This document shows, one piece after another, positions 49,569 to 57,404 of a DNA stretch of 64,000 bases. The notes under the pieces were generated by a model that was given only the letters and a program-made list of their open reading frames with translations, did no database searches and had not been told where the DNA came from. Origin of the DNA: UBA11524 sp045591175 (lineage in GTDB: Bacteria > Bacillota > Clostridia > Christensenellales > Aristaeellaceae); contig JAZNSI010000010.1 in NCBI GenBank assembly GCA_045591175.1, forward strand, positions 1 through 64,000, given 5' to 3'. Positions within the stretch are counted from its first letter, which is position 1. The number at the start of each line of letters is the position of its first letter. The position numbers and the translations under genes are program-made.

Positions 49569-50501
49569 ATGCTTTATGACGTGATCATCCTCGGCGCAGG
49601 CCCTGCCGGCCTGTCCGCCGCGCTGTACGCAGGCCGCGCGTGCCTGAAAACCCTGCTGATCGAAAAGGCCATGCCCGGCGGCCAGATCACCCTGACCAAC
49701 GACATCGAGAACTACCCCGGCCAGCTGCTGGAGGGCGAAAGCGGCTTCTCCCTGACCGAGCGCATGAGCCAGCAAGCCGACAAATTCGGCGTCGAACGCG
49801 CTTATGACGAGATCACCGCCATCGACCTCTCCGGCGATGAAAAGGTGCTGACCGGCGCGTCCGGCGAATACCGCGCAAAAACGGTCATCATCGCCACCGG
49901 CGCGCATCCCAAGCCCATTGGCTGCGAGAACGAGGCCGCCTTCACCGGTCGGGGCATCTCCTTCTGCGCCACCTGCGACGGCATGTTCTTCCGCGGCATG
50001 GACGTATACGTGGTCGGCGGCGGTGACAGCGCTGTGGAGGAAGCCATCTTCCTCACCCGCTTTGCCCGCAAGGTGACCATCATCCACCGCCGCGACCAGC
50101 TCCGCGCGGTCAAGACCATCCAGGAACGCGCCTTCGCCAACGAGAAGATCGACTTCCTGTGGAACACCGTGGTGGAGAAGGTGGACGGCGACGCGAGCCT
50201 CTCCGAAATGACCGTGCGCAACGTGGTGACCGGCGAAACCAGCGTCATCCGCGCCAATGAGGAGGACGGCATGTTCGGCCTGTTCGGCTTCGTGGGATAT
50301 GCGCCCAACTCCGCGCTCTTTGAGGGCAAGGTGAAGATGGAACGGGGCTATATCGTCACGGATGAGGACATGCGCACCAGCGTCCCCGGCGTATTTGCCG
50401 CCGGCGATGTGCGCGTGAAGAGTCTGCGCCAGGTAATCACCGCCGCAGCAGATGGCGCGATTGCGGCCATGCAGTGCGCGAAGTACATCGAAGAAATGTA
50501 A
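49569..50501 (+). CDS. trxB: Thioredoxin reductase
   Basis: This flavoenzyme reduces thioredoxin. The 310-residue product has the FAD motif GAGPAGLSAA near residue 9, the redox pair C133-A-T-C136, GGGDSAVEEA near 156 with HRRDQ for the nucleotide domain, and AAGDVR near 278. The length is normal. GAAAGGATCCCCCT precedes the ATG. It is the last gene of the plus-strand set and is followed by a strong terminator. NADPH or ferredoxin dependence cannot be told from this alone, though HRRDQ fits pyridine nucleotide. Confidence 0.95.
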   Translation: MLYDVIILGAGPAGLSAALYAGRACLKTLLIEKAMPGGQITLTNDIENYPGQLLEGESGFSLTERMSQQADKFGVERAYDEITAIDLSGDEKVLTGASGEYRAKTVIIATGAHPKPIGCENEAAFTGRGISFCATCDGMFFRGMDVYVVGGGDSAVEEAIFLTRFARKVTIIHRRDQLRAVKTIQERAFANEKIDFLWNTVVEKVDGDASLSEMTVRNVVTGETSVIRANEEDGMFGLFGFVGYAPNSALFEGKVKMERGYIVTDEDMRTSVPGVFAAGDVRVKSLRQVITAAADGAIAAMQCAKYIEEM

Positions 50502-50507
50502 GCATAT

Positions 50508-50541
50508 GAAAAGTCCCGACTCATTACGAGTCGGGACTTTT
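50508..50541. terminator. Bidirectional terminator between trxB and xylB
   Basis: AGTCCCGACTC/GAGTCGGGACT is a perfect 11-bp stem with a five-base loop, with A and T runs on both sides. Confidence 0.92.
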
Positions 50542-50562
50542 ATGTATCAGATCATATCAGCC

Positions 50563-52086
50563 TTACAGCGCCGCCAGATCCTTGTACAGGTCCTTGTTGG
50601 CCTTGTAGAGCTTCTTGTACAGGTCGTACACCTTGGCGTACTGGGGCACGTTCTCGGCGATGGGATCCTGCGCGGGGTTGCGCTTGATCATCGCGCGGCA
50701 GGCCTCGGGCACGCTCTTGTACAGGCCCGCACCCACGCCGGCCAGGATCGCCACGCCCAGCGCGGGACCCTCGGTGTTGACGGTGGTCGCCACCGGCACA
50801 TTGAACACGTCCGCCAGCATCTGACGCCACAGGGGGCTCTTGCCGCCGCCGCCGCAGGCCAGCATGGTCTCGGGGGCAACGCCCATCTCAGCCAGCACGC
50901 TCAGGCTGTCCATCTGGGAGAAGGTCACGCCCTCCATCACGGCGCGCAGCAGGTCGCGGCGCTGGTGCATGGCGCTCAGGCCGAAGAACATGCCGCGGCA
51001 GTCGGGATCCAGATGAGGGGTACGCTCGCCCATCAGGTAGGGCGCATAGATCAGCTTGTTGGCGCCAATGGGGCTCTGGGCAGCCTGCTTGTTGGTCAGC
51101 TCGTAGGGATCAACGCCCATCTGGGCAGCAGCTTCCTTCTCCGCCGCGCAGAAGGTGTCACGGAACCACTTCAGGCTCAGGCCGGCAGCCTGGGTCACGC
51201 CCATGACGTGCCATGCACCGGGCACCGCGCAGCAGAAGGTGTGCACGCGGCCCTGAGGATCGATGGCCAGCTTATCCGTGTGAGCAAACACCACGCCGGA
51301 GGTACCGATGGTGACGAAGGCCTTGCCGTCTTCCACCACGCCGGTGCCAACAGCCGCAGCCGCGTTGTCGCCCGCGCCGCCGACCACCAGGGTCTCGGCG
51401 GACAGGCCGGTCAGGGCAGCAGCCGCATCGGACACATGGCCGGTCACTTCGCAGGACTCATACACCTTGGCCAGCATGGACTTGTCGATGTCCAGGATCT
51501 CAAGCAGCTCGTCGCTCCAGCAGCGGTTCGGCACGTCCAGCAGCTGCATGCCGGAAGCATCGGAGACTTCGGTGGCATAATCGCCGGTCAGCATGAAGCG
51601 GACATAGTCCTTGGGCAGCAGGATGTGGCGGCACTTGGCATACACATCGGGCTCGTTGTTACGGACCCACAGGATCTTCGAAAGGGTGAAGCCGGTCAGG
51701 GCGGGGTTGGCGGTGATGGAGATCAGCTTTTCCTTGCCAACCTTCTCGTGGATCTCGTCGCACTCCTTGGCGGTACGCTGGTCGCACCAGATGATGGAGG
51801 GACGCAGGACTTCGTTGTTTTCATCCAGCATCACCAGGCCGTGCATCTGGCCGGAAATGCCCAGGGACACCACGTCAGCCTTATCCACGCCGGACTTGGC
51901 CAGCACGGTCTTGATGGTCTCGACCGCAGCATTCCACCAGTCCTTGGGATCCTGCTCAGCCCAGCCGTTGTGGGGCTGGTACATGGGGTACTCAACAGTG
52001 GCAGAGGCCATCGCCACGCCATCCTGGTTGAACAGCACCGTTTTGGTGCCGGAGGTGCCAAGGTCAATACCGAGAACGTATTTCAT
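50563..52086 (-). CDS. xylB: Xylulokinase
   Basis: This enzyme phosphorylates D-xylulose to xylulose 5-phosphate for the pentose phosphate pathway. In the 507-residue product of the FGGY family, GIDLGTSGTK is at residues 6-15, GISGQMHG near 79 is the xylulokinase signature, WCDQR is near 103, and GGAGDNAAAAVG near 234 carries the catalytic Asp; CGGGGKSPLW is near 417. GAGAGGAGC precedes the ATG at 52086. The promoter is nested in a terminator hairpin. No xylA or regulator is nearby. Confidence 0.94.
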   Translation of the reverse strand: MKYVLGIDLGTSGTKTVLFNQDGVAMASATVEYPMYQPHNGWAEQDPKDWWNAAVETIKTVLAKSGVDKADVVSLGISGQMHGLVMLDENNEVLRPSIIWCDQRTAKECDEIHEKVGKEKLISITANPALTGFTLSKILWVRNNEPDVYAKCRHILLPKDYVRFMLTGDYATEVSDASGMQLLDVPNRCWSDELLEILDIDKSMLAKVYESCEVTGHVSDAAAALTGLSAETLVVGGAGDNAAAAVGTGVVEDGKAFVTIGTSGVVFAHTDKLAIDPQGRVHTFCCAVPGAWHVMGVTQAAGLSLKWFRDTFCAAEKEAAAQMGVDPYELTNKQAAQSPIGANKLIYAPYLMGERTPHLDPDCRGMFFGLSAMHQRRDLLRAVMEGVTFSQMDSLSVLAEMGVAPETMLACGGGGKSPLWRQMLADVFNVPVATTVNTEGPALGVAILAGVGAGLYKSVPEACRAMIKRNPAQDPIAENVPQYAKVYDLYKKLYKANKDLYKDLAAL

Positions 52087-52136
52087 CAGGGACAGCTCCT
52101 CTCTGTATTTGGTTGAACGGGAAATATCCACCTACA

Positions 52137-52165
52137 ATAATACATGGAAAAGCTCCGCCCGTCAA
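52137..52165 (-). promoter_or_regulatory. Promoter of xylB
   Basis: The minus strand reads TTGACG (52165-52160), 17 bases, TATTAT (52142-52137). The -35 lies in the loop of the terminator hairpin at 52152-52175. Confidence 0.82.
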
Positions 52166-52175
52166 GAGGCGGAGC
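52148..52175 (-). terminator. Terminator of the gene at 52212, containing the xylB -35
   Basis: On the minus strand GCTCCGCC/GGCGGAGC with an eight-base loop that includes TTGACG, then TTTT. Confidence 0.8.
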
Positions 52176-52211
52176 AAGGGGTGATGATAATTGGGCAAAA
52201 TCGGAGGAACA

Positions 52212-52844
52212 TCATCTGGCCGCCTTGCGTTCAGCGAAGTACAGGCCCTGCTGCAGAAGTTCCTCCACCACGTCATGGACGTTCTTTCCGTCCTTCCGGT
52301 ACTGGAAGCACTCCCCCGGATGCTGGCGATCAAAATAGTCCCAGGCTGTACGCAGCTCCGCCACCTGCGGGAGCCGCAGTGCCAGCAACGGACGCTCCTT
52401 TGGCGGATCCACCGAATACACGCTGATCACATTGTACTTGTCCTTCATGATCTCGCTGGCGCAGCCCTTCACGCCAAAGCCGAAGCAGACAAAGCCATCA
52501 TTGATCAGCCAGTCGCCGTATTCATCCAGCACCACATTGGCTTGCTCCTTGGTGATGCCATCCCAGTAGTACACATTCACATGGGGCTGCGTCACCACGC
52601 CGCGCTCGTCAGGTTCCTCCTCGGCCAGGTTGCAAGGCTTCTCGATGAACAGGAAGAGTTCCTCAGTCTGGGCAGCAACGTAGTCCCGCATCAGCCGGTC
52701 GATATTCTCCGCGCTGACATTGGCCACGAAGCCGCGTTCCGTTTCCTCAAAGCCCTCGCGGAGCTTCTTCTCACAGCTAGCCTGACACCCCTTGATGAAC
52801 CGGAAGCCGGTATCCCTACGGAATTGATCAAAACGGAAGATCAT
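52212..52844 (-). CDS. Protein of unknown function
   Basis: The 210-residue product begins MIFRFDQFRRDTGFRF and has no transmembrane helix. Visible segments are EELFLFIEKPCNLAEEEP near residue 62, NVYYWDGITKEQANVVLDEYGDWL near 90-113 and FGFGVKG near 121; the last third reads AWDYFDRQHPGECFQYRKDGKNVHDVVEELL. The ATG at 52844 follows GAGGAGGC. It comes 11 bases after a small membrane-protein gene on the same strand, so the two are probably co-transcribed. I do not recognise the family. Confidence 0.6.
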   Translation of the reverse strand: MIFRFDQFRRDTGFRFIKGCQASCEKKLREGFEETERGFVANVSAENIDRLMRDYVAAQTEELFLFIEKPCNLAEEEPDERGVVTQPHVNVYYWDGITKEQANVVLDEYGDWLINDGFVCFGFGVKGCASEIMKDKYNVISVYSVDPPKERPLLALRLPQVAELRTAWDYFDRQHPGECFQYRKDGKNVHDVVEELLQQGLYFAERKAAR

Positions 52845-52855
52845 GTGAAGCCTCC

Positions 52856-53155
52856 TCAACACAGCTTTTCCGCCACGGCGCTCAGTATCAGCTGAGCTGC
52901 CAGCAAGATGAACGGCAGCACCAACAACACGCCTCGCCAGACGGGCTGCGCCTTCATCCGCATGGCCGCCACCGGGCACGCCACCGCCGACAGGCTGATG
53001 ATCAGCCCCAGCCAGATCATTGCATCCGCCAGCATATCGGCCATGGGATGCGTGCTGCCGATCAGCCCCTCGCTGAACATTCCCGACAGGAAGCCAAACA
53101 GACTTAGGAACACATAGGCCATGATCAGCAATCCCCACAGCATCTTCTTTCTCAT
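52856..53155 (-). CDS. Small membrane protein
   Basis: The 99-residue product has three hydrophobic segments at about residues 7-26, 46-64 and 74-94, with a positively charged start MRKKMLWG. AAGGAGGAAGCAGA precedes the ATG. The promoter at 53176-53204 drives it together with the gene at 52212. Function unknown. Confidence 0.6.
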   Translation of the reverse strand: MRKKMLWGLLIMAYVFLSLFGFLSGMFSEGLIGSTHPMADMLADAMIWLGLIISLSAVACPVAAMRMKAQPVWRGVLLVLPFILLAAQLILSAVAEKLC

Positions 53156-53175
53156 TCTGCTTCCTCCTTTTCTCC

Positions 53176-53204
53176 ATGATAGCACGGCGTTCCCGTCCCC
53201 GCAA
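53176..53204 (-). promoter_or_regulatory. Promoter of the small membrane protein gene
   Basis: The minus strand reads TTGCGG (53204-53199), 17 bases, TATCAT (53181-53176). Confidence 0.7.
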
Positions 53205-53268
53205 GTATTCCCTGCAAGTTTTACAATTCACCTCGACATGAAAATTGCAGATTTCCCCTTTTTAGGGC

Positions 53269-53297
53269 TTGACGAAACAAGTTCATTATGCTAAAAT
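53269..53297 (+). promoter_or_regulatory. Promoter of the tRNA-Ser genes
   Basis: TTGACG, 17 bases, TAAAAT, 20 bases before tRNA-Ser. Confidence 0.8.
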
Positions 53298-53317
53298 ATC
53301 ATCTGCTGGTTATGCAT

Positions 53318-53406
53318 GGAGAGATGGCCGAGCGGTTTAAGGCGCTGGTCTTGAAAACCAGTGATGTCGAAAGGCACCGGGGGTTCGAATCCCTCTCTCT
53401 CCGCCA
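53318..53406 (+). tRNA. tRNA-Ser (anticodon TGA)
   Basis: The acceptor arms GGAGAGA and TCTCTCC pair, with G and an encoded CCA at the 3' end. The anticodon stem CTGGT/ACCAG encloses CTTGAAA, giving TGA. A long variable arm is present and the T loop reads TTCGAAT. An 89-base class II tRNA. Confidence 0.95.
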
Positions 53407-53517
53407 GCTTTGCCTGAGCCGCATTGCTGGAGACAACCACATTTCACCTGTTGCACGCGTGCGTAGCCTCAACCGAAGGCACACAGCCAGATCGCGTAAA
53501 AAACAGGTCGAAGACCT

Positions 53518-53609
53518 GCAGATGTACCCAAGTGGCTCAAGGGGCTCCCCTGCTAAGGGAGTAGACTGGGATAACCGGTGCGAGAGTTCGAATCTCTCCA
53601 TCTGCGCCA
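53518..53609 (+). tRNA. tRNA-Ser (anticodon GCT)
   Basis: The acceptor arms GCAGATG and CATCTGC pair, then G and an encoded CCA. The anticodon stem CTCCC/GGGAG encloses CTGCTAA, giving GCT. A long variable arm makes this another 92-base class II tRNA, 111 bases after the first. Between the two nothing else is visible. Confidence 0.95.
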
Positions 53610-53612
53610 ATG

Positions 53613-53648
53613 AAAAGCCTTGAAGCAGCGATGTTTCAGGGCTTTTTT
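53613..53648 (+). terminator. Terminator after the tRNA genes
   Basis: AAAAGCCTTGAA pairs with TTTCAGGGCTTTT with one wobble, then a T run. Confidence 0.85.
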
Positions 53649-53658
53649 CTGTACACGG

Positions 53659-53687
53659 TTGACAGCATCCGCGCCATGTGGTATGAT
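53659..53687 (+). promoter_or_regulatory. Promoter of the ABC-F gene
   Basis: TTGACA, 17 bases, TATGAT, about 220 bases before the start codon of the ABC-F gene. Confidence 0.88.
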
Positions 53688-53706
53688 GTCGCCGATGTGA
53701 TTTTGA

Positions 53707-53906
53707 AGGAGGGCTGACCCGGATATGCGCAACTAATCCTGCTTTGAACCCATCACAGGGAGGCAAATGCCGTCTTACCGGACGGTCTGTTTGCTATGGC
53801 GGGACTCGGCTCATCAGCCGAAGCATGCGTATACCGGGAGTGTACCCTCCTTTTTGCGTGCGTTCAAAACGCTATTTCCCGTCCTCCCGCGAATGACAAG
53901 GAGGCA
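53707..53906 (+). promoter_or_regulatory. Leader of the ABC-F gene with a possible three-codon peptide
   Basis: AAGGAGG at 53707-53713 precedes ATG CGC AAC TAA at 53726-53737, a possible peptide of three residues (Met-Arg-Asn). It is followed by hairpins, among them GCAAA..CCGTC/GACGG..TTTGC (about 53764-53795), and then by CCCTCCTTTTTG (about 53846-53857), which could pair with the earlier GGGAGG at 53758-53763 or with GGGAG at 53837-53841. This layout suggests drug-inducible attenuation by ribosome stalling, as known for several ABC-F resistance genes. Which hairpins form is not certain. Confidence 0.55.
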
Positions 53907-55445
53907 ATGAACACCTTTATGCAAGTATCGATCCGTAACCTTTCCTTTACCTACGACGGCTCATACACGCCGGTTTTCGAGAACGTTTCCTTCAATTTCG
54001 ATACCTCCTGGCGGCTGGGCCTGATCGGCCGCAACGGCAAGGGGAAAACCACCCTGCTGCGGCTGCTGCAGAAGCTGCATCCCCATCAGGGCCGCATCGA
54101 CATGCCGCTGACGCCGGTGTACTTCCCCTACCCCGTGGCAGATGATTCGCAGACTACGCAGGATGTCATGCTTTCCGCCGCACCGGACGCGGAAGAATGG
54201 CAATTGGTATGTGAATTGAACCAGCTCGACGTGGATGACTCCGTCCTGGACCGGCCATTCTCCACCCTGTCCAAGGGTGAGCAGACCAAGGCTCTGCTGG
54301 CGGCGCTCTTCACCCGCGAAGACGCCTATCCCCTCATTGATGAGCCCACCAACCATCTGGACTCCCACGGACGCGAGCTGGTGGCGGACTACCTCCGCCG
54401 CAAGGACGGCTTCCTCCTTGTCAGCCATGACCGCGCCTTCCTCAACCGATGCATCGACCATGTGCTGAGCCTTAACCGCAGCGACGTGTGGGTGATGCAG
54501 GGCAATTACGACACCTGGGAGGCCCGGCTCAACCAGCAGAATGAGTACGAGCAGGGCCGCAACGAAGTCCTCCGCCGGGATATCCGGCACCTGGAGGAAT
54601 CCGCCCGCCGCACGGCAGAGTGGTCGGCCAAGGCCGAAAAGGGCAAGTTCCATGTGGCGCCCAGCGTCTCCGCCGTGGTGGATCGCGGCTATGTAGGCGC
54701 AAAGGCAGCCTCCATGATGAAGAAATCCATGAACGCCGTCCGCCGGAAGGAGCGCGCCATCGAGGAAAAGCGAAGCCTTCTGCACAATGTGGAGAAGGTC
54801 GGCGAATTGAAGCTGACCGTGCTTCAACACCCCAAGGACGTGCTCATCAGCGTGGTCAACGGCCGGGTAGAATACGATGCCGGGAGCCCCGGTGGCAGCC
54901 GAGTTGTCTGCGAAAACATGAATTTCACCCTGCGTCGCGGCGAAAGAGTGGCCCTCACAGGCCCTAACGGCTGCGGAAAATCCTCCATATTAAAGGCACT
55001 TGTTGGAGCAGGCGGCAGTCTTACCGGCGACATCAGCATCGCGCCGAACCTTGTGATTTCCTATGTCCCCCAGCAGACGGATGACCTGTTTGGTACAATG
55101 GACGACTTCATCAGCCGCAGCAACGTGGACGAAACTCTGTTCAAGGCCATCCTGCGCAACATGGACTTCACCCGGGACCTGTTTGAGCGTCCGCTGGAGC
55201 GCATGTCTCAGGGGCAGAAGAAGAAGCTGCTGCTGGCCCGGAGCCTGTGCATCCCAGCCCATGTGTACATCTGGGACGAGCCGCTGAACTACATTGACGT
55301 GCTGTCCCGCGTGCAGCTGGAGGGCTTGCTGACCGAATACGCCCCCACCATGCTGCTGGTCGAGCATGACGCGGTGTTCCTGGAGCGGGTATGCACGGGG
55401 ACACTTGCTCTGGATCAGCCCGCCGAAAGGAGCAAAATGATATGA
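53907..55445 (+). CDS. ABC-F family ATP-binding protein, Lsa-like (antibiotic resistance type)
   Basis: The 512-residue protein has two ATP-binding cassettes and no membrane domain. Cassette 1 has GRNGKGKTT, FSTLSKGEQTKALLAA and LIDEPTNHLD. The long linker contains KAEKGKFH and VDRGYVGAKAASMMKKS. Cassette 2 has GPNGCGKSS, MSQGQKKKLLLARS and IWDEPLNYID; the LNYID form is typical of Lsa/Vga-type proteins. These dislodge lincosamides, streptogramins A or pleuromutilins from the ribosome. The ATG at 53907 has AGGAGG only 2 bases before it; the ATG at 53919 (MQVSIRN) is an alternative. The long leader supports inducible control, and the next gene overlaps by 4 bases. Confidence 0.9.
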   Translation: MNTFMQVSIRNLSFTYDGSYTPVFENVSFNFDTSWRLGLIGRNGKGKTTLLRLLQKLHPHQGRIDMPLTPVYFPYPVADDSQTTQDVMLSAAPDAEEWQLVCELNQLDVDDSVLDRPFSTLSKGEQTKALLAALFTREDAYPLIDEPTNHLDSHGRELVADYLRRKDGFLLVSHDRAFLNRCIDHVLSLNRSDVWVMQGNYDTWEARLNQQNEYEQGRNEVLRRDIRHLEESARRTAEWSAKAEKGKFHVAPSVSAVVDRGYVGAKAASMMKKSMNAVRRKERAIEEKRSLLHNVEKVGELKLTVLQHPKDVLISVVNGRVEYDAGSPGGSRVVCENMNFTLRRGERVALTGPNGCGKSSILKALVGAGGSLTGDISIAPNLVISYVPQQTDDLFGTMDDFISRSNVDETLFKAILRNMDFTRDLFERPLERMSQGQKKKLLLARSLCIPAHVYIWDEPLNYIDVLSRVQLEGLLTEYAPTMLLVEHDAVFLERVCTGTLALDQPAERSKMI

Positions 55446-55858
55446 ACGATTTGATTATCAAGCATAATGAACTGACTGCAGAGGAATTCTGCACCCTTTG
55501 GGCTTCCGTCTGGGGAGAGCCGCCGACCCTGGAGCAAACCAGGCTTGCCATGCAGCACACCCTCTTCCGGGTATCCGTTTTTGACGGGGATACCATCATC
55601 GCCATGGCCCGTGTAATCGGCGATATGGGGCTGGATTATTACATCAAGGACGTGGTCGTTCGCCCGGAATACCAGCACAAAGGCATCGGCAGGCTGCTCA
55701 TCGGAGAGCTTCTTCGCTTTGTCCACGATCATGGCGTCAAAGGCACGGAGATCTTCGTAGAATTATGTGCCATGCCGGACAAGATGCCCTTCTATGAGAA
55801 ACTGGGCTTTGATACAAACGAAGCCCAGCGGATGAAAATGATGTACCGGATCGAATGA
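55442..55858 (+). CDS. GNAT family N-acetyltransferase coupled to the ABC-F gene
   Basis: This is a 138-residue acetyltransferase. VRPEYQHKGIGRLLIGELL (about residues 72-90) is the acetyl-CoA motif and FYEKLGFD near 119 is the C-terminal motif. The ATG overlaps the ABC-F stop (ATGA), so translation is coupled; GAAAGGAGC lies upstream. Since it shares the drug-inducible leader, a role in detoxification is possible, but the substrate is unknown. Confidence 0.88.
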   Translation: MNDLIIKHNELTAEEFCTLWASVWGEPPTLEQTRLAMQHTLFRVSVFDGDTIIAMARVIGDMGLDYYIKDVVVRPEYQHKGIGRLLIGELLRFVHDHGVKGTEIFVELCAMPDKMPFYEKLGFDTNEAQRMKMMYRIE

Positions 55859-55882
55859 TCCTGCTGACCGGAGGCACCTGAT

Positions 55883-56479
55883 ATGGAAATCTTCTACATC
55901 GGCGGCTCCCCTTGCAGCGGCAAGAGCACTGTTGCCGAAGCGCTGGCGCAACAGTACGGGCTGACCTATTTCAAGGCTGATGACTACCTGGAGGACTTTA
56001 CCGCCCGGGGAGCTGCGGCAGGCCTGCCCGTGTGCCAGCGCATCCTGCGCATGTCGGCAGACGAAACCTGGCTGCGTCCGCCCCATGTGCAATGTCAGGA
56101 GGAGTTCGATTTCTACGCAGAGGTTGCTCCCTTCGTGGCCGAAAAGCTGGCGGAGCTGCATGTACCGCGCGTCATCGCGGAGGGGGCTGCTTTTCTGCCC
56201 CGCCTGATGCTGCGGGCCGCGCATTACATCGCCATCACCCCCAGCCGCGGGTTCCAGATCAGCCGGTACAGCCAGCGTCCGTGGGTACCCCATGTGCTGC
56301 GGGACTGCTCCGACAAGGAGCTCGCCTTCGCCAACTGGATGGAGCGGGACGCCCTCTTCGCCGAAGAAGTATGCCGCCAATGCACTCAGCTTGGATTGCC
56401 CCATTTGTTGACGGACGGCAGCATCCCGCCGGAAGAACGGCTGAGGCAGGTCGCCGCCCGCTTCCGCCTGGACGGCTGA
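55883..56479 (+). CDS. P-loop nucleoside/small-molecule kinase-like protein
   Basis: This is a 198-residue P-loop NTPase with GGSPCSGKST at residues 7-16 and a DDYLEDF stretch near 33. RVIAEGAAFLPRL near 98 is in place of a Walker B strand. Its size and layout fit the AAA_33/cytidylate- or shikimate-kinase-like group. CTGACCGGAGG lies before the ATG. Downstream of the ABC-F and GNAT genes in the same direction, so possibly in one operon. A phosphotransferase acting on a drug or small molecule is conceivable but unproven. Confidence 0.75.
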   Translation: MEIFYIGGSPCSGKSTVAEALAQQYGLTYFKADDYLEDFTARGAAAGLPVCQRILRMSADETWLRPPHVQCQEEFDFYAEVAPFVAEKLAELHVPRVIAEGAAFLPRLMLRAAHYIAITPSRGFQISRYSQRPWVPHVLRDCSDKELAFANWMERDALFAEEVCRQCTQLGLPHLLTDGSIPPEERLRQVAARFRLDG

Positions 56480-56577
56480 ATATGGCAAGAACATGCACAC
56501 CCGTTTGCGCGCTATCCATCCGATGAAATCTGTGCTATTCTCTTTGTGAAAGGAGGGGGCCTCGTCCCGTTTGCATC

Positions 56578-57354
56578 ATGAAGTACGAAAACGCAAAGGA
56601 CATCTTCCCGCCGGAGCTGCTGCGGCAGATCCAGCGCTATGTGTCCGGCAAGGCGATCTACATTCCCTCCCCTGCCGGCAGCGCCGCTGGCAAAAAGAAG
56701 CGATGGGGCGAGACCAGCGGATACCGCCGCTATCTGCGTGACCGCAACCGGAATATCCGCCGCACCTTCGCAGGGGGAACGTCCATCGACGCGCTGGCAG
56801 ACGAATTCTGCCTGTCGGTGGAGTCCATCCGCCGCATCGTCTACTCAAAGAAGGAGGATTTCATCATGGATTACGCATGCACGCTGACCAATGCCATCGA
56901 GTGCGGCGAACACGGCATGATCGAGGACTGGGTCCATGCCTATCTGCTCTCCGACGGGCACAACAAGCCCTTTTCCGACGGGCTGCGGGAGCTTGACCGC
57001 ATCTACCACGCCCCAGTAAGCTTCCCGCTGAACCTGCTGAAGCGCAACACCGGCCCGGAGCCCGAAATGCGCTGGAAGATCCACCCGGAATGGTTTGAGA
57101 TTCATGTCAATCGGCTCATCGAGCCCATCAAAGCCGGCGCCGACCTGCCGCCGCTGATCGTGCATTACTGGATCCCCGAAGGCAAAACTGACGGCGCCGC
57201 CGAGGCTCTCGGGGAGTTCGAGATGAACGACGGCAACCACCGCCTGGAGGCCTTCAAGCGGCTGGGCGTGGAGCGGTACCATGTCATCTTCTGGTGCACG
57301 GAGCAGCATGAGTACGACCAGCTCATGGAGCGCTACGGTCACCTGATGGCATAA
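56578..57354 (+). CDS. CD3324 domain fused to a ParB-like domain
   Basis: In this 258-residue protein, about residues 1-92 match the CD3324 family: MKYENAKDIFPPELLRQIQRY, KKKRWGETSGYRRYL and ALADEFCLSVESIRRIVYSKK, a helix-turn-helix-like domain. From 97 to the end is a ParB-like part with MRWKIHPEWFEIHVNRL near 163, and FEMNDGNHRLEAFKRLGVERYHVIFW near 218 as the DGNHR box. An internal AAGGAGG (56851) 8 bases before an in-frame ATG at 56866 could start the second part alone. The main ATG at 56578 has a poor site, GGAGG about 21 bases away. Role unknown, possibly nucleic-acid linked. Confidence 0.78.
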   Translation: MKYENAKDIFPPELLRQIQRYVSGKAIYIPSPAGSAAGKKKRWGETSGYRRYLRDRNRNIRRTFAGGTSIDALADEFCLSVESIRRIVYSKKEDFIMDYACTLTNAIECGEHGMIEDWVHAYLLSDGHNKPFSDGLRELDRIYHAPVSFPLNLLKRNTGPEPEMRWKIHPEWFEIHVNRLIEPIKAGADLPPLIVHYWIPEGKTDGAAEALGEFEMNDGNHRLEAFKRLGVERYHVIFWCTEQHEYDQLMERYGHLMA

Positions 57355-57365
57355 TACAGGCACAG

Positions 57366-57404
57366 CAAAGCGCCTCCCCGTCTTGGGGAGGCGCTCTTCG
57401 TTTT
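57366..57404. terminator. Bidirectional terminator between convergent genes
   Basis: GCGCCTCCCC/GGGGAGGCGC is a perfect 10-bp stem with a five-base loop and TCTTCGTTTT after it on the plus side. Confidence 0.88.

Noticed and set aside
53288..53766. Reading frames on both strands across the two tRNA-Ser genes
   Set aside because: They are readings of tRNA sequence; the minus-strand frame contains the reverse complement of both tRNAs.
56505..56537. Promoter for the CD3324-ParB gene
   Set aside because: TATTCT is present but nothing like a -35 lies 16-18 bases upstream.
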